From positions 10,882,638 to 10,946,637 of the forward strand of contig NC_081331.1 in assembly GCF_022539665.2 (NCBI RefSeq): DNA of 64,000 bases, written 5' to 3'. Positions 10,835-23,900 of this stretch are shown here, in pieces. Each line of letters begins with the position of its first letter. The stretch's first letter is position 1. Below the pieces are notes generated by a model. The model was not told where the DNA came from and did no database searches. It saw only the letters and a program-made list of their open reading frames with translations. Source of the DNA: Daphnia carinata. Lineage: Eukaryota > Arthropoda > Branchiopoda > Diplostraca > Daphniidae. Both the position numbers and the translations under genes were made by a program.

Positions 10835-13800
10835 TCACTTTTTGGCCGAAGTTGAACTGTTGTTCGACCCTCTAGGCCTAATCGATTCCGATATCTGCCA
10901 CATACTCTCTTCACCAAGATGGTCGTTAAACTCGTTGAAAAAGGCGACGATACGATCGTTGCGTTTAAACTGGTAGTGACACTTTTGGAAACGACGCATG
11001 TTTTCCAATATGTGGAATTGCTGCCAGCGTTTGCCAAAATTGATCCGGCCGTCGCTTAACGTGTCCGGATTCCCGATGTGCACGAAGGTCAGGTCCTGCA
11101 AGATAAGGCCGATATACGGGATGCAAGGTGGCTGTGTGTCAGCCAATGCTTGTCGGTAAGCTCGGAATGAAGATGAACTGTCGATCAGAGCACAATATTC
11201 CTGTCCACAAAAATTAAATGAATTACAACGGCCAATTTGAGATCGATGTTAAGCAAACGCTACCTGGAGTCCATCGGTGATGGATTTCTGCCACTCTAAT
11301 CGACGCACCGGTGCCGAATCGAGCGCAGAGAGCAGGGCAAGATACGAGTTAAAGTTGTTCAATCTTCTTAAATGCTTCATTATCTTAATGTATTTCACGA
11401 CATAGCGTTCCCGATCACGAGCTTCTTGCTGTTCCAGGATTCTGGAACGTGCCCAGTAGGACATTTTGTTAAAGTGTTCCGTGAATAGATTCAAGTTGGG
11501 CGATTTTTCTTCGTTTTGTTCTTGAGCCCAAACGAGCACCTCGGGAATTTCGATGCGCAAGAAAAGATCCGCGTCCAACATTGTCATCTGCTCGGCTAAC
11601 TCTCCCGATTTGAAATCCAAGAGGTGACTCTGTCGCGTCGTTACACCAAGACTGGTTAGCACCGGGGGGACCTGAGAGCTAGTAATTCTGAGACGACGGG
11701 CAGTACATTTTTCGAGGAACTTCTTTCGGAGTGCTTTGGCCAAGACAAGGTCACCACTACTGATAAGCTGGCTTTGAAAGTCGATGATTTGACGCATCAG
11801 TTTATCTTCCAATTCGGAAAGGGCAAGGTCGTCCACCACACCAATCAACAAAGAGAAAGCGCTGCGACCGACACGTTGGAGATGAACATCCGGTGAGCGT
11901 ACGAAGTGATGAAATCTTACACGCAAAAAGATTATTATTAGTTGAAAATCACACAATAATAAAAATTAAGGCTAAATAGTACTGAAATTTACCGATGAAT
12001 AAGTTTGCGCGTTAGTTCAGACGGGGTAATGAACGTCCTGTACGTAGCTAAAAATGCTGTCTGATAAAAGTAGTCGTCCTTGTTGAGTTTCGCTGCGTGC
12101 GTGATTAGAGCGTCCAGGCTACCACCACGCACTTCTGGGCCCTCATCTTCTGGTTGCTTCAGAACGAGTTCCGAACTGAGGTCAACCTTCTCCATAGCAT
12201 CTTCGTTGTCCGATTCTGGGTCGACCTTGTCTATACCATTAGTGTTACTGGGAGGTGGCGCTTTGATTGAGGCAAGTGGCCGGGTGATGGGCTGCGTGTC
12301 AGCTTCGGGTAGATGTGCCATCGACGTTGCTGAGATTTCGTGGTGGGGTAGCACCGTTGACGAGTTAATGGACGATCTACCCCTTTTGGGTGGCAATATC
12401 GGTGGCGGATGAGGGGGAGCGACTACATAGTTGTTGGTTCGCGATGAAAATGATTCACGTTCACTGCGCGATTGCCTAGTGTCCCACATAGCTGCCTTTT
12501 GATAGTAATCTTCCATTGTCTTCCTGAAAAGTTCGAGTTCGACTTCACTCGGTTGCGAGTATTGTCCAACAGCTGCCATGTATTCTTTGACATGTCGTTT
12601 TTTGGGCGGAAGTGGCGGTGCATTGCCGTCGTTACCGCTGCTAATCGTCACCAACTGTTCAACGCGGCTGCTGAATTCGCGATGCATTTGTAACGTCGTA
12701 GTGGTACCGCTGACCGATGCCGAGGTGTGAACTCGTTTCTCTTCACTAAAATGAAACGCTCCCCTGTCATAAGCAAGAAAAATAGAGATTATAGAAAGTA
12801 GCCATCAACATAACTTGCTGTTTTTAAACTCACATTTCTTCTTGTTTCACAGCCATGAAACCAGCAAGTGAAGAACAAGGTGAAATGCCACAGTCGGTCT
12901 GATCGACATTGTCGTATTGGGACGGCAACCTATTGGCTCGTTGGCGACGTTTGGCCGGCAAGGCTGGCGGGACGGCAAGGGCAACCATATGATCCTCGCT
13001 GGCTGACATTTTGGAGGATAAAGAGGTGGCATTGGTAGCGGAACACTGGAAAGCTGATGAGGACGATTGGTGATGGGTGTTGTAGGAAGCAAACGAAGAA
13101 GTCGACGAAGAAGAAAAGACGCTAGTCGAACTGGTGGCCATTGTGACATCTCTGCGACGCTCTTGGGACGCTTCCCATCTCGATTCCGAGCTCTGCAGTC
13201 AAACGAGAAGATTAAATCCAAAACGTCTAATGAAGATGAGAATTGCATTACCTGCTGCTCAAACATTCCATGCATGGCCAGTGAGTTTATGTGCATAACC
13301 GAATCAAAGCTTTCGTTTAACCAAGGTTGACTGGGCACTAAATCAGGGAGGCCAGGCGGGTTACCCCAGCCGGGACTGAACGGACTGATGGACCAGCCAC
13401 CCATTGGCGATAAGCTACCACCTATAGATCGTTTTTTTGGCGGTAATGGAGGTGGAGTCAAAGGATCTCCGATGGACAAGGCAGCCATTTCACCTACTAA
13501 GGAAATAGTGTGTTTTCAGAGGACGCTAAAACATAATTGGTAACGTTTTCGAAAATATACCAAAATCGCTCAGCAGCCCTTTAAGTGGTAGAGGTGGTTT
13601 CGGTGGTGGTGACTGATCCAACTCCTCAGGTAAAGAATCGGAGCTCCAGTCTACACTACCGGGTGCGTCCTCTAATAAACTTCCATCCGACGATTTCGAG
13701 ACGCGATTGAGGCTCGGTGCAGGCAGCAAACCGTCAATACTGTAAACAACCAGAAATGCATACGTGTTAAAATGCTGAAGCGGATGCAATAAAATTGTTC

Positions 13801-14601
13801 ACGTACGTATCCTTATCGTTGTGTAGTCGCAACGGAGATGCCTCGTATAAAGCAGGCGAGGCGCTTTGAGGAGTCGACGGTGGTGGGATTTTGTTGGCCG
13901 CTTTGTGGATGACCACTTGAACCAGATCGTTGATGGCGATTTTGAGGCCATCTACGACGGCTCTCACTTCCGATTGAAGTGAAGGCTCTGTCGTTGTTGG
14001 TGTTGACCTTCCATCACTCGCCGTCGTTTGAAGTAGAATGTCGTCGGACCATCTTATGAGTTGAGAGAGGGCCTGGTGTACCAGATTTGTTGCTGATATT
14101 AAAGAAGAGCTGTGCTCTCCCGATGGGGGTGAGACATTCCCCAATGTGGTCAAAAGACTGAATACAATTTCGAGGACAACAGAGGCAGACCCAGGAACCA
14201 ACTCCAGAGTATTTTTCACCACAACATCTTCGTAGAACTTCAAGGCATAACGTACCTGGGGGGAGACCATGATGAACACAAATGTTCGATTATATATCAA
14301 ATAGAATATTTTAAAAATAATAGCAAATTTTATTTACCTGAAGGATGTTTTTATTGATTACGCTGGTGAAGTGCTGATTGAGGGTGATGCACGAAGGCAG
14401 ATCTTCAATTAAACAAAGTAATTCATTTTTGGGTTCTTTTTCGTTCCCGTTGGTGATGGTGGTAGTGATTGGCAGTGCCTTTGGTTTCACAGTAACTTGG
14501 TTGGTGTGTGGGGGTGATCGTAGGTTGGAGAGTATGTCGATGATGTCTTCTTTGAAAGACTTGGCCCTCTTGGCCAACCTACCCTTTTTCACTTTATCCA
14601 T
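10835..14601 (-). CDS. RAPGEF1: Rap guanine nucleotide exchange factor 1 (C3G)
   Basis: Cytoplasmic exchange factor that loads Rap1 with GTP after recruitment by Crk SH3 adaptors. Eight coding exons (descending): 14601-14338, 14255-13807, 13739-13561, 13493-13252, 13192-12834, 12763-11993, 11915-11264, 11200-10835; 1093 aa (human 1077). The N-terminal region has LPGSASVVLE-type and LIRWSDDILL motifs shared with vertebrate C3G. Crk-SH3-type proline motifs are PPPLPPKKR (311-319), PPALPAKRR (453-461), APPLPPKKR (546-554) and PPILPPKR (about 618-625), plus PPPKPPLP (282-289). The RasGEF N-terminal (REM) module begins near VRGGSLDALI (about 709). The CDC25 catalytic domain runs from about 860 to 1085 and includes IEIPEVLVWAQEQNEEKSPN and SALDSAPVRRLEWQK. 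It is transcribed in the same direction as branching enzyme A and away from ovo. Confidence 0.95.
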
Positions 14602-15388
14602 TGCAGCTCATTCTATAGATCGCCTCCGTCTCGAGACGCGCCAGTTCTGACGCCAAACACCCTTCCCCGTCGTATCAGATGGGATAACGACCTCATAATG
14701 TGGGAATTGGAACACTTAACTGTACAGCAGGTGCCATACGGAACAACGGTAAAGCAGCAGAATGTTACGGAGTACACAGGGAAGACGTTGAGAATTTCTT
14801 TTTTCTTTTTCCAGGAGCCAAAGAACAGCAGCCACTTGCAAGGCAAAAACAGAAAAGTAAATGCGTATTTCTTTCGTTCACCAAGGCTTCGAGATAAAAA
14901 AAATAGTAGGTGGACCAAACATGACGTGAAACAAAACAACAAAGTCGTCACACCCCACGGGCAAAAAGCACACACACAGTCACACACACTGGTTCCCCCT
15001 CAGAAAAAACAGTCAACGGCAACGTTGCCATCAATGGAAATACCGAATCTCTTGGTTGTTTTGTTTTATTTTTTCCGCAAAATAAATTTTATGCTACCAG
15101 CAAGCAGAGGCACGAAATGCCATAAATGGTTGCCTATTCTTTCAGTTTCGTGGGAGAATATTTTCGTCTATTGGTGGGGCGCGCACATGAAGAAATAATC
15201 TCTTGCGTCACTCCCTTACTATAAACAGACGAAAACGCAGCAGAACAACACTTGCCCTAATCTGGGCTCCGCCTCGATATGGCTTCATCTTTCGTCTATA
15301 TTCCCGCCTGCCCCCACATTAAGCCAATTGAGAAATATATATATATATATGTATACATAAGAGCTTTCAATATATCCACTTGAAAAAT

Positions 15389-15396
15389 TGACGTCA
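15389..15396. promoter_or_regulatory. CRE palindrome upstream of RapGEF1
   Basis: Exact TGACGTCA about 790 bp upstream of the RapGEF1 start codon. Motif match only. Confidence 0.25.
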
Positions 15397-18300
15397 TCGA
15401 CCAAAGAGCTTTTTTCTGCTCCATAACGAAGCCTCTAGAGGAACCGTGGACGAGAAAATCACGCATTGATCCAACAGCCCGTGTAAATAGATGACTCGTC
15501 TATGGATGTTGCACACGCAAACGCAAGAAGTGCCCCATCATTTTGGAAATTAACATATCCGTCTCCTGCCTATCTAGTCTCTAGAGATAGCAGGCGAACG
15601 AGATCTCCACTTGACTTTTAAATGTGACGGACCATATCAACAAAATAATAAGAGAAATAAAACTATCGAACTGAAAAAGAAAAAAAAAACTATACGAAAT
15701 CGACGGGACTTTGTGTCGGGCGTTCTACACTAGTTATCAAGTTTTTTTTTTCGTGTGTGCAGCTAAAATATATCTATAAAAAAAAAAAATAAATCTGGGG
15801 AAACCGCACGCAGAGCAACGGCCCCAATCGATCAAGCCTCCCCTAAAGGTTTTCTTGTGTGGTACGATGTGTGCGTGATCATCAGCTGTTGGCTTACATT
15901 TTTTTCCTCCCCACAGCAGGTAAATGTTATTGCTGTGTGACTAGGGGGACGATCGGAAGTGGTACCGGGACCACGATAGTCAAACTTTGCATTCGTGCGC
16001 TGTCGCCAGTTCCCCTCAGCGCCATTAGAAACAAGAGTTCATTGACGTTTTGCTTTTCTGATTAGTATTTAGCTAGGGGGGCAAATGAAGGGATTCAAAT
16101 AAGCACGACCGAGCTATCCAGACAATAAATATGCAAAAAATAAAATATAATATAAAAATAAAGTAAAAAGGAAACACGAGACAAGATTATCAGCCCCTCA
16201 AGTGGGAAATTTCTAAATGCGGCCAAAAATATATGTAAAAAAAATTCCATTTTCCTTGACAAAACTGCTGACGCAATAACTATTTTCCATAGTTTTGAGG
16301 AACATTTAAATGTTGCGGTTTTATACTGTGTGTTCAGTTTTGTTGTCTGATTATCCTGGTCATTGGCTATTTTCATAGGCCATACTCTCCAGATGTCCCA
16401 CTAGTGGCGTAGGCGATGTTATTGAAAAGAATTAAAGTTAAACGAGACTATGTCGACAGATTGAAGTCAGTGATATGGTATCCCCGATATTTTGTCTGTA
16501 AAAGGCGACGCATATCCCGGACATCTGGTCTAGCTAGTTTTGTGTATCAGTTGAAAGTCATCAAATGGACAGAAACAACTTTTTTCTTTTTTTCTTTTTT
16601 TTTTACTTCGTTTAACTTTAAAAGGATCACGGCTGATGCCTATCGCTCGGAAGCTGGTTTTTTCCGTTTATTTCTTTTCGTCTCTGAATTCTTTTTTCCA
16701 GGTATATTTTTTTAACCATCCGCGCCATTTTTGCAGGTCAGTTACCAAGCTCGTCTCTTTTCCTTCATCAGCTATATCCTTGACAATTTTTACCTTTTAT
16801 CTTTGGTGAGAAAAAAATGAGAAATTGGTGGTTGGTAATTCATGGTTTAGCAAAAAAAAAATCAGTCTACCTATTTTCTTAATTAAAAAAATTAATTAGA
16901 TAGAGTTATAGTGAAAAATTTGTTAGAGAAAAAAGTCGACGTGGTTCTTAAATCGGTCGCTAGATGGTGTGTTAAACCAAAGTGAACATTCGTCGTAATT
17001 TTCGAAATTTCCGAGAAATGACGAAAAAATGGAAATGAATTATCCGATTTTGACACATTTCTTCACGCTGGTGATATTTCGTTTCATGTGTTGCATCTAT
17101 CCACAGGCTTCTTGGAATTTTCTTATATAGCGCTGAACTCAAGCGCGCATATCATTAATGTCTCCGGGCTATGCGTATGCGTCGTCCTTCCACAAGAAAA
17201 ACAAACAAAAAAACAATCAAATACGTTTTAAAAAATGTAAGCTTGCTAAAACTGCGAATCTATTCACACGAAAAAATAAGGAACAAAAAACAAGACGGAC
17301 CGCTTTTTTGTCGCCCTTTTTTTACGACTGTCAGATAAAAAAATGGCATGTCAGCCATAAAAATTGAAATCCCTACACCAGGAAAAAAAAAACATAAAGA
17401 AATGCAAGTGGAAAAAGAAAATTTCAAAGAAAACAAGGGCAACATTGTTAAGAGCCGAAACAAAATCAAGAGCATCTACATACGCTGTCCATTTTGTTGT
17501 ACTTTTCTATGGAAAAATTATACATGCGGCGTCATTTAGACACACAGCAGCTATACACGACTACTGGATGCAATTAAACCCTTCCCCATCCTCCCCCTTC
17601 CATCACAAAAAAAGAAAGAGATATCTTCTTGCAGCTTGACCACCATAGCAATTGAGTTTGGCACGTATAGGAAACCTGACCCCGGCATTTTCCTTTTGCG
17701 TCTTTATTCCCTTTTTTTTCGAAGTTCGATCGCTGCGGCCTTCGACCAATCTCTTGGTTTTTATAGCAGGAACAAGGGCGCAGCAGTTTGGCAAACATTT
17801 TTTTTTTTTTTTCAACGGCCGCGATATATTCCGCAAAAGATCTGCTCAGGGTGATTAAACTGCCATATAAACATAAAAAAAAAACCTTATTTTTTTTTTT
17901 TTATGGAACGTTTCGCATATCCTTTTTCTTTTGTTCGCAAGGTCGATATTAACCCACATCGCCTTAAAAAAGAAATGCACGTACGCACTCGATTGATTCA
18001 TGCACAGTTTGGAATATTAAGTAGAGCTTCCCGTTTTTGCGACGCAAGATACCGTCTATGAGCGAGAGTTATTATCATCTAATTTTAGACGGATTAACGG
18101 GCCGTGAAAAGTAAAAGCCATCAACATTGTTTGTTACTTGCTCTTTCTATATATATAAGAGAAAGACAAGAAATATATGTACGTATTTTAAAAACAAAAA
18201 AAAACTGGCCACAAAAAATATAGACGTGCAGCAATGGATGATTCACGAACGTCTCAAATAGCCATTATTTTCCCGCGGGACCCTACAACAACGGAAGAAC

Positions 18301-20891
18301 ATAACTATACACATAATACTGCTGTTGTTGCGGTCACTCACGGTACCGTTCGGTCTGTTGTACAAAAAAAAAAAAGGAAATAAGGAAAGGTATTTAACCG
18401 CATTGGACAGCAGGTATACTATGTGGCGCATCAGGTTGTTATACGAACACTCGGGACCACCGCAACGGAAACAACAGCCGAAAGAAAGTCGAAAACAATA
18501 TGAAAAAAAAAACTTTATTTATTTGTGGTTGGTTTTATTTTCAAAATAATTTTCAAAAGGAAGAAAGACATGCACGAATTAGCAAACGAAATGCGGATCG
18601 AACCGGGAATTTTACTTTTGATCCGTTTGTTGATTTGTTTTTTTTTTTTTTTTGGTTATTTTCCCATCCAAATTTCAATGTTAACTTTATTTTCCTCGGA
18701 TTTGGTTGGATAAAGAAATTTGACAATCCTTGTCTCTTCAGATGGTTGGCAATGATTATAATTCTGTCAAACGACTGTCGTGAAAAAAGGCAAAAACAAA
18801 AGTCTTTTTTTTTTTGGATCATTCCTGACTCGCTGAACGCGTTTAAGCGTTTCAAGGTTTTTGAACTTTTTTTTTTTGTCTCTTCTAAAAGAACGAAAGT
18901 TAGAATTGTGTATCATTATCCCGTTGGCTACATAGTCATCCCTATAGACTTAGAAAAATATAGGCCTACACACAGCCAACTGGCGGCAATTCACGCTGAG
19001 GCATCATCACCCGAGAAGGTTATTGGCCTTTCTCTTTTTGAAATCTTCACTCACTATGTCGCTAATCGTTTTTCGCCTTTCATAATATTATAGACACCAA
19101 CGCTCATTATCTCACAAACAAACGGTGACGGATCCCCTTGTCAAAAATTAGACTCTTTTCATTTCTTGATTTAAAGAAAATAAAAGGGGGGAATTGATGT
19201 ACGCCGTTAAAGTTTGGGCGCAGCTGGCTTTTTTATTTTCAGATTTCATAAAGAGACTATAAACCATTGGGATGATGGAAATCCAGTGGAGCGGAAGACA
19301 GCGTCGAGTCGCGCCATTGTGCACGCCAAAAGGCATTCGTGTTTCCTGCAGCGTGAATCACGGAAGAAGGAGGAATCCCACACACACATACACACACAGT
19401 ATAAGAATATTGCAACCAATGGCACGATGTTCTATACGTACAAGAGGAAGGGAGGGAATTCTCTCGGGCGTCGCGATGCTTTCTCGACGCTTCTCGGCCG
19501 GTTGTTGAACTTTGGCCAAGAAAATAAAAAAAAAAAACGTCTTTTGTCGCAAAGACAAGTTTCAAGGGGATTACCCTGCAGCTATGGAAGGCGGAAGTAA
19601 AGAAAAAAAAATGGATGCTCCTTCCTGGTTTCTTCATCTAGTAACCGCATAAAGTCGTCCATCATTTCTAATATAAATTTAAATTTTTCAAACTGAATTT
19701 TTTATTTTTGTGGTTCAATTAAAATTTCGAACGTTTATCTTTTTTGTTTTTTGGACACTGCGACATCTTTTGAATTGCTGTTCAATGACGCGAGAGTTTC
19801 GCTTCTATTCAGAACAATAAAGGCAAATAAAAGGGGACGAGAATCTTGTTCCCAGCGATAATTGAGAAGAACCGTTGGTCGTGAATGGCTCGATTGCACG
19901 CGGGAATTGACGGGGCTACCTGTGACGGGGTTGACTAAGCGTGAAACGCCATCATTTCGCTCTTGTAGTATGATGTATCATCTCTATATGAAAAAATTAT
20001 GAAAACAAGTTGCTACACTTGGTTAATTTATCAAGCAAACAATAAACAATTAACCAAAAAATAATTCTGTTTCGTATCTAATCGTTAACGGGGGCTGAAA
20101 AATTTTAATTTAAAAATAAAATAAAATTTTAAATATCAATTCAATTCAAAACTGAATAAGTATACTTCCATTCCCTGTCGGGGCAATAATTAACTAAAGA
20201 CATATGTGGGTACCATAGACTTCCCCCCTTGTTCCAGGGAAATTGCCGCCTGTATGTACACATTTCAAGGGTATACGTAGTTATGTTTTATAGATAGACT
20301 AATATATAAGCTATCCAATTTTCCTAGTCATTGAAATAAGATAGGCTTATAGGACAGGGAGCATCGAAATTTTGTTACACCAAAAGAAAACATATGGGAG
20401 ACAGAGAAAGAGAGAGTCATCGACCCTGTCCAGAAAGAAGCCCGTCTGTCTGTGTGTATCTCTATACGACAAAATAAAGCCATAGGCAGAGCAGACATCA
20501 ATTGCTAGTTTGCCTCGTGGAATTTAATGCCCACAGAAACGATGGAGAAATGAACGAACGAACGCCAGATGGGCCCACAGCGTTCACTTCCCCCCTTAGC
20601 TATCGTGCCCGCCTATTTGAAACTTCAAAAATTGTTATCCGCTTTTGTTTTAACTATTTTCAGACGAGAACTATCGTACATACAAGTATAAGAGCTAAAT
20701 AAACTACTCAAAACTATTTCTAATCCTTGGCATCATCATTGCATGAATCCGTTATTCAATCGAATTTGAAAACGAAAATCATTTCAATTTACATCAAAAC
20801 TCCCCCCTTAAAAAAAAATGGCCAACCGGAATACACGATTGCCGCATTGCTGGCACAGACGATATAAATACAGTACAACCGAAAGGTAAAT

Positions 20892-20900
20892 TCAAGGTCA
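20892..20900 (+). promoter_or_regulatory. FTZ-F1/ERR-type monomer site TCAAGGTCA
   Basis: Exact 9-mer consensus for FTZ-F1/SF-1 and ERR nuclear receptors, in the RapGEF1-ovo intergenic region. In insects FTZ-F1 times the moulting and cuticle programme, and ovo/svb controls cuticle differentiation, so the placement is plausible. Function is inferred. Confidence 0.3.
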
Positions 20901-23900
20901 CCGTTTGTGTGTGCGACGTGAAACAAAAAAAAAAGGAACACCGACGACGACGAAACCGAAAAATGATTATGGCATATAAAGAGCAGCGAGCAGTAAAAAG
21001 GCGCAAAGAAAAAAGCGCGCGTGAACCGCAACTATCCTGCAGTCATGTTCCGCTATAACCGAGAGCCACTTTCCTCGTCTTTTTTTCACGGTCCCGCCGC
21101 TAGCGGAGTTATACATGCGAAGCGCAAGCGGAAAGAAAAGAAAAAAAAAAACTAAATACAGTGCACCTTCCCTCAAATGCAATGAAGAGTGTAAGTTGAA
21201 TAACGGTGTGAAAATAAAAGAAAAAGTCACGCCATATTGAGGCAATATGATTCCACGTACCTGGTGATTCCCTTCCTTTGTCTTTTCCAGGTGACGTGAC
21301 CATATCGTTCTCGTCATCATCGACGCCACAGCTCCTTTGTTTTGGGTGGTCTTTTCATCGATGATTCATTTCGTTTTTTAAATATATCTTTGCGGTCTGT
21401 GGATACATACCTTGATATTTCTTCTCTTGAGAAATGATTAAAAACAAGAAAATGAATTTTTCTTTTCGGACCGGAAGGTAAATCAATCACAACTGTTCCG
21501 GTTCATTCCCACCTCTTTCCGGCTGCGACTCCCACATTTGATTTCCTTTCACTAATTGTATTACATTGTATATAGGCATGGTGATATTAGATGTAACCGG
21601 TATTGGCTAGCTCATTTTCTTTATAGGCCTATCCAGCTGCGGTCTGCAGCCGGCTGGAACTCGTGTTTTTTTATTTCAAGGGGGAGACGACCTTATTATT
21701 ACGACATCACTTTCTACAACATCAATTAGATGCAGTACACATAGGAACAAACTCTACCACACCGGCTGTCCTTGCGGGGTATGTACAGTTACAAATAATT
21801 TTCTTTACAATTCTTATATATATTTTTCAAGGTTTATGATGTCTATATGTTATAACTCTCGTTTATATGGAGAGCAGGGTTAAAGGGGGTAAAAAAAAAT
21901 GCGTGTGTATGTCCGGCGGATGTCTTGTGTCAACCGGTGGGCAGGCAGATTCAATTATGATGAACGGTATATTATTTTTTGTGTGTGTTGTGTATATGCT
22001 GTCAATTGACAATGTATCCACGACAAACAGATCAAGTCACGCAGCTGTGGTTGTAAACTAGTACACCAGTTTGAGATCAATTACGGTAAACTAGTCGAAA
22101 TATCGTGTTATTCCCACAGACAGGAGGAAAAGCAAAAACGTCAGACTTTTGCTTTTTAGCTTTATAGTAAATAACATCAAGTAAAAAAAAAATTAAGCTA
22201 TACATTTAAAGTCTTTCCGGTTTATTTAATTCTTTGACTAACGTAATGTTTCCCGTTTTGGAGTGTCTCATCGACCGCAAAACTATGACGAAAGATCTCG
22301 TTCTTTACTCGAATCAGAGGAATGAGGAAGTCAATCATACATTTTTTCTGCTATTGTTAACTTCAATAACAGATGATGGATATGGTCAAATAATGACGTC
22401 AATACGCAACGTTCAAAACGAAATAGAATTTTTTTTTTCTCTCTCGAGCCGTCAAACACCTGTACGCTGTGTGACATCAGTTGCAGAGAGCGACGTACGG
22501 AAATAACCTGAGAAAGCACAACAGCAGGAGCAACTCATCATCGTCGATGGCCATTCGGACCATCTGTCGTTGCTCTTCAGGGGCAAACTAGAGAAGAAAA
22601 AAAATCTCTGAATTTTACCAAAGGCGATATCATTTCGCCATATGGTCAAAATTAAATATTTTTTCCTCCAAGACGATCAAATTTCTTGAAATGGAAGGAA
22701 GCGGATTTTATGATTCAACCTCTGCCAAACAAAGTCAAATTGACTATATATAGTGCAATAGTTTGTATAGTTATCCCTGAAACTTTTCCGGCCAGAAGGT
22801 AACTTGCGGTCGACACACTATGTACGTGTTTTTTTTTAAGTCCCGAAATTTCCCACCTCGTTGAAACCATTGCGAAATGCGCACACCCTGGTAAAAACAT
22901 AAATCATTGATGAATCTACAGTTTTTATTTAATAGAAAAACTTCCGTCTTTATGCAAATGATGCCAAGGCCATGAACAACAATTGAAATGTCCCCCCATA
23001 CATTTTGAATTTTTTTTTATCCCAAATGGATCGTGAGTCGGCGTGAAATTGTTATACATAAAAGACTAGGTGATAGCCTTGGGACAGTGTTCGGTCATTG
23101 TGATTCATTTTACGCGCATTTTAAATACAGATGCTGCCTGTTTATATAGAAGAGTCGAAAAGGAAAAAAAATCTTTTATTTCTTTCGCTTCCTATAATTA
23201 TCCGCTCTCCTTTCTGCACGCTACATGATTGGCTGAGCATTGCGAAGGCCATCGTGACAGTTCGCCTTGAATTTTTCCAGGCGGTAAAACAACTTTTTTT
23301 TTCTTTCGTTTTTGTTTTATAAAACAAGATTCGAAAATCTTTTGTCTTTTAAAGGAGACAACAACTCCAAAGTGCTGCAAAAACTCGTTTTTCTCTTTTT
23401 TTCAATTAAGGTAAACTTTGAACAAATTTCGTCACGAATTTTTGCCGTTGCCCGGTGACAGCGATGGTCGTTCCGTTTGCCTTTAACAAAATAAAACTGG
23501 AATTAACAAGGAAGTTGATAAACAAGAAGCAACTCCAATAAAGTCAAACACTATTTCGATTTTAATAAAATCACGAAAGAAAAGAAGAAAAAAACTAATT
23601 GCATTTTTTTTTTCAATTACACCGTGAGAGCCTCTCATCAACGGGAAACAAGGAAAATGATTTTTTTGTTCACGTTGGCTCTTCACACAGACGAGTGCGA
23701 ACTCTCGTGAGTTCAAAGTTCATTCTGTACGCGGTTGTTGTCTTTTTTTATTATTACAGAGGAAAGTATATATTCACGGCTGTGAAGTTTTCATTCTTCT
23801 TCCCAACCGCGTAGATACAAGAAAAAACCTTGCGGTTTCAAAAACGGTTCTTCCTTTTTCCTGAAAAAAAGGTTATTTAAATTGAATGAATCGAAAGGCT

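Noticed and set aside
14698-15198. 166-codon open frame opposite the RapGEF1 5' end
   Set aside because: Low-complexity blocks, no homology recognised, overlaps the likely RapGEF1 promoter/5' UTR.
18500-19093. 197-codon open frame on the plus strand
   Set aside because: Dominated by Phe and Lys runs from T and A tracts; no recognisable motif, in a gene-free interval.
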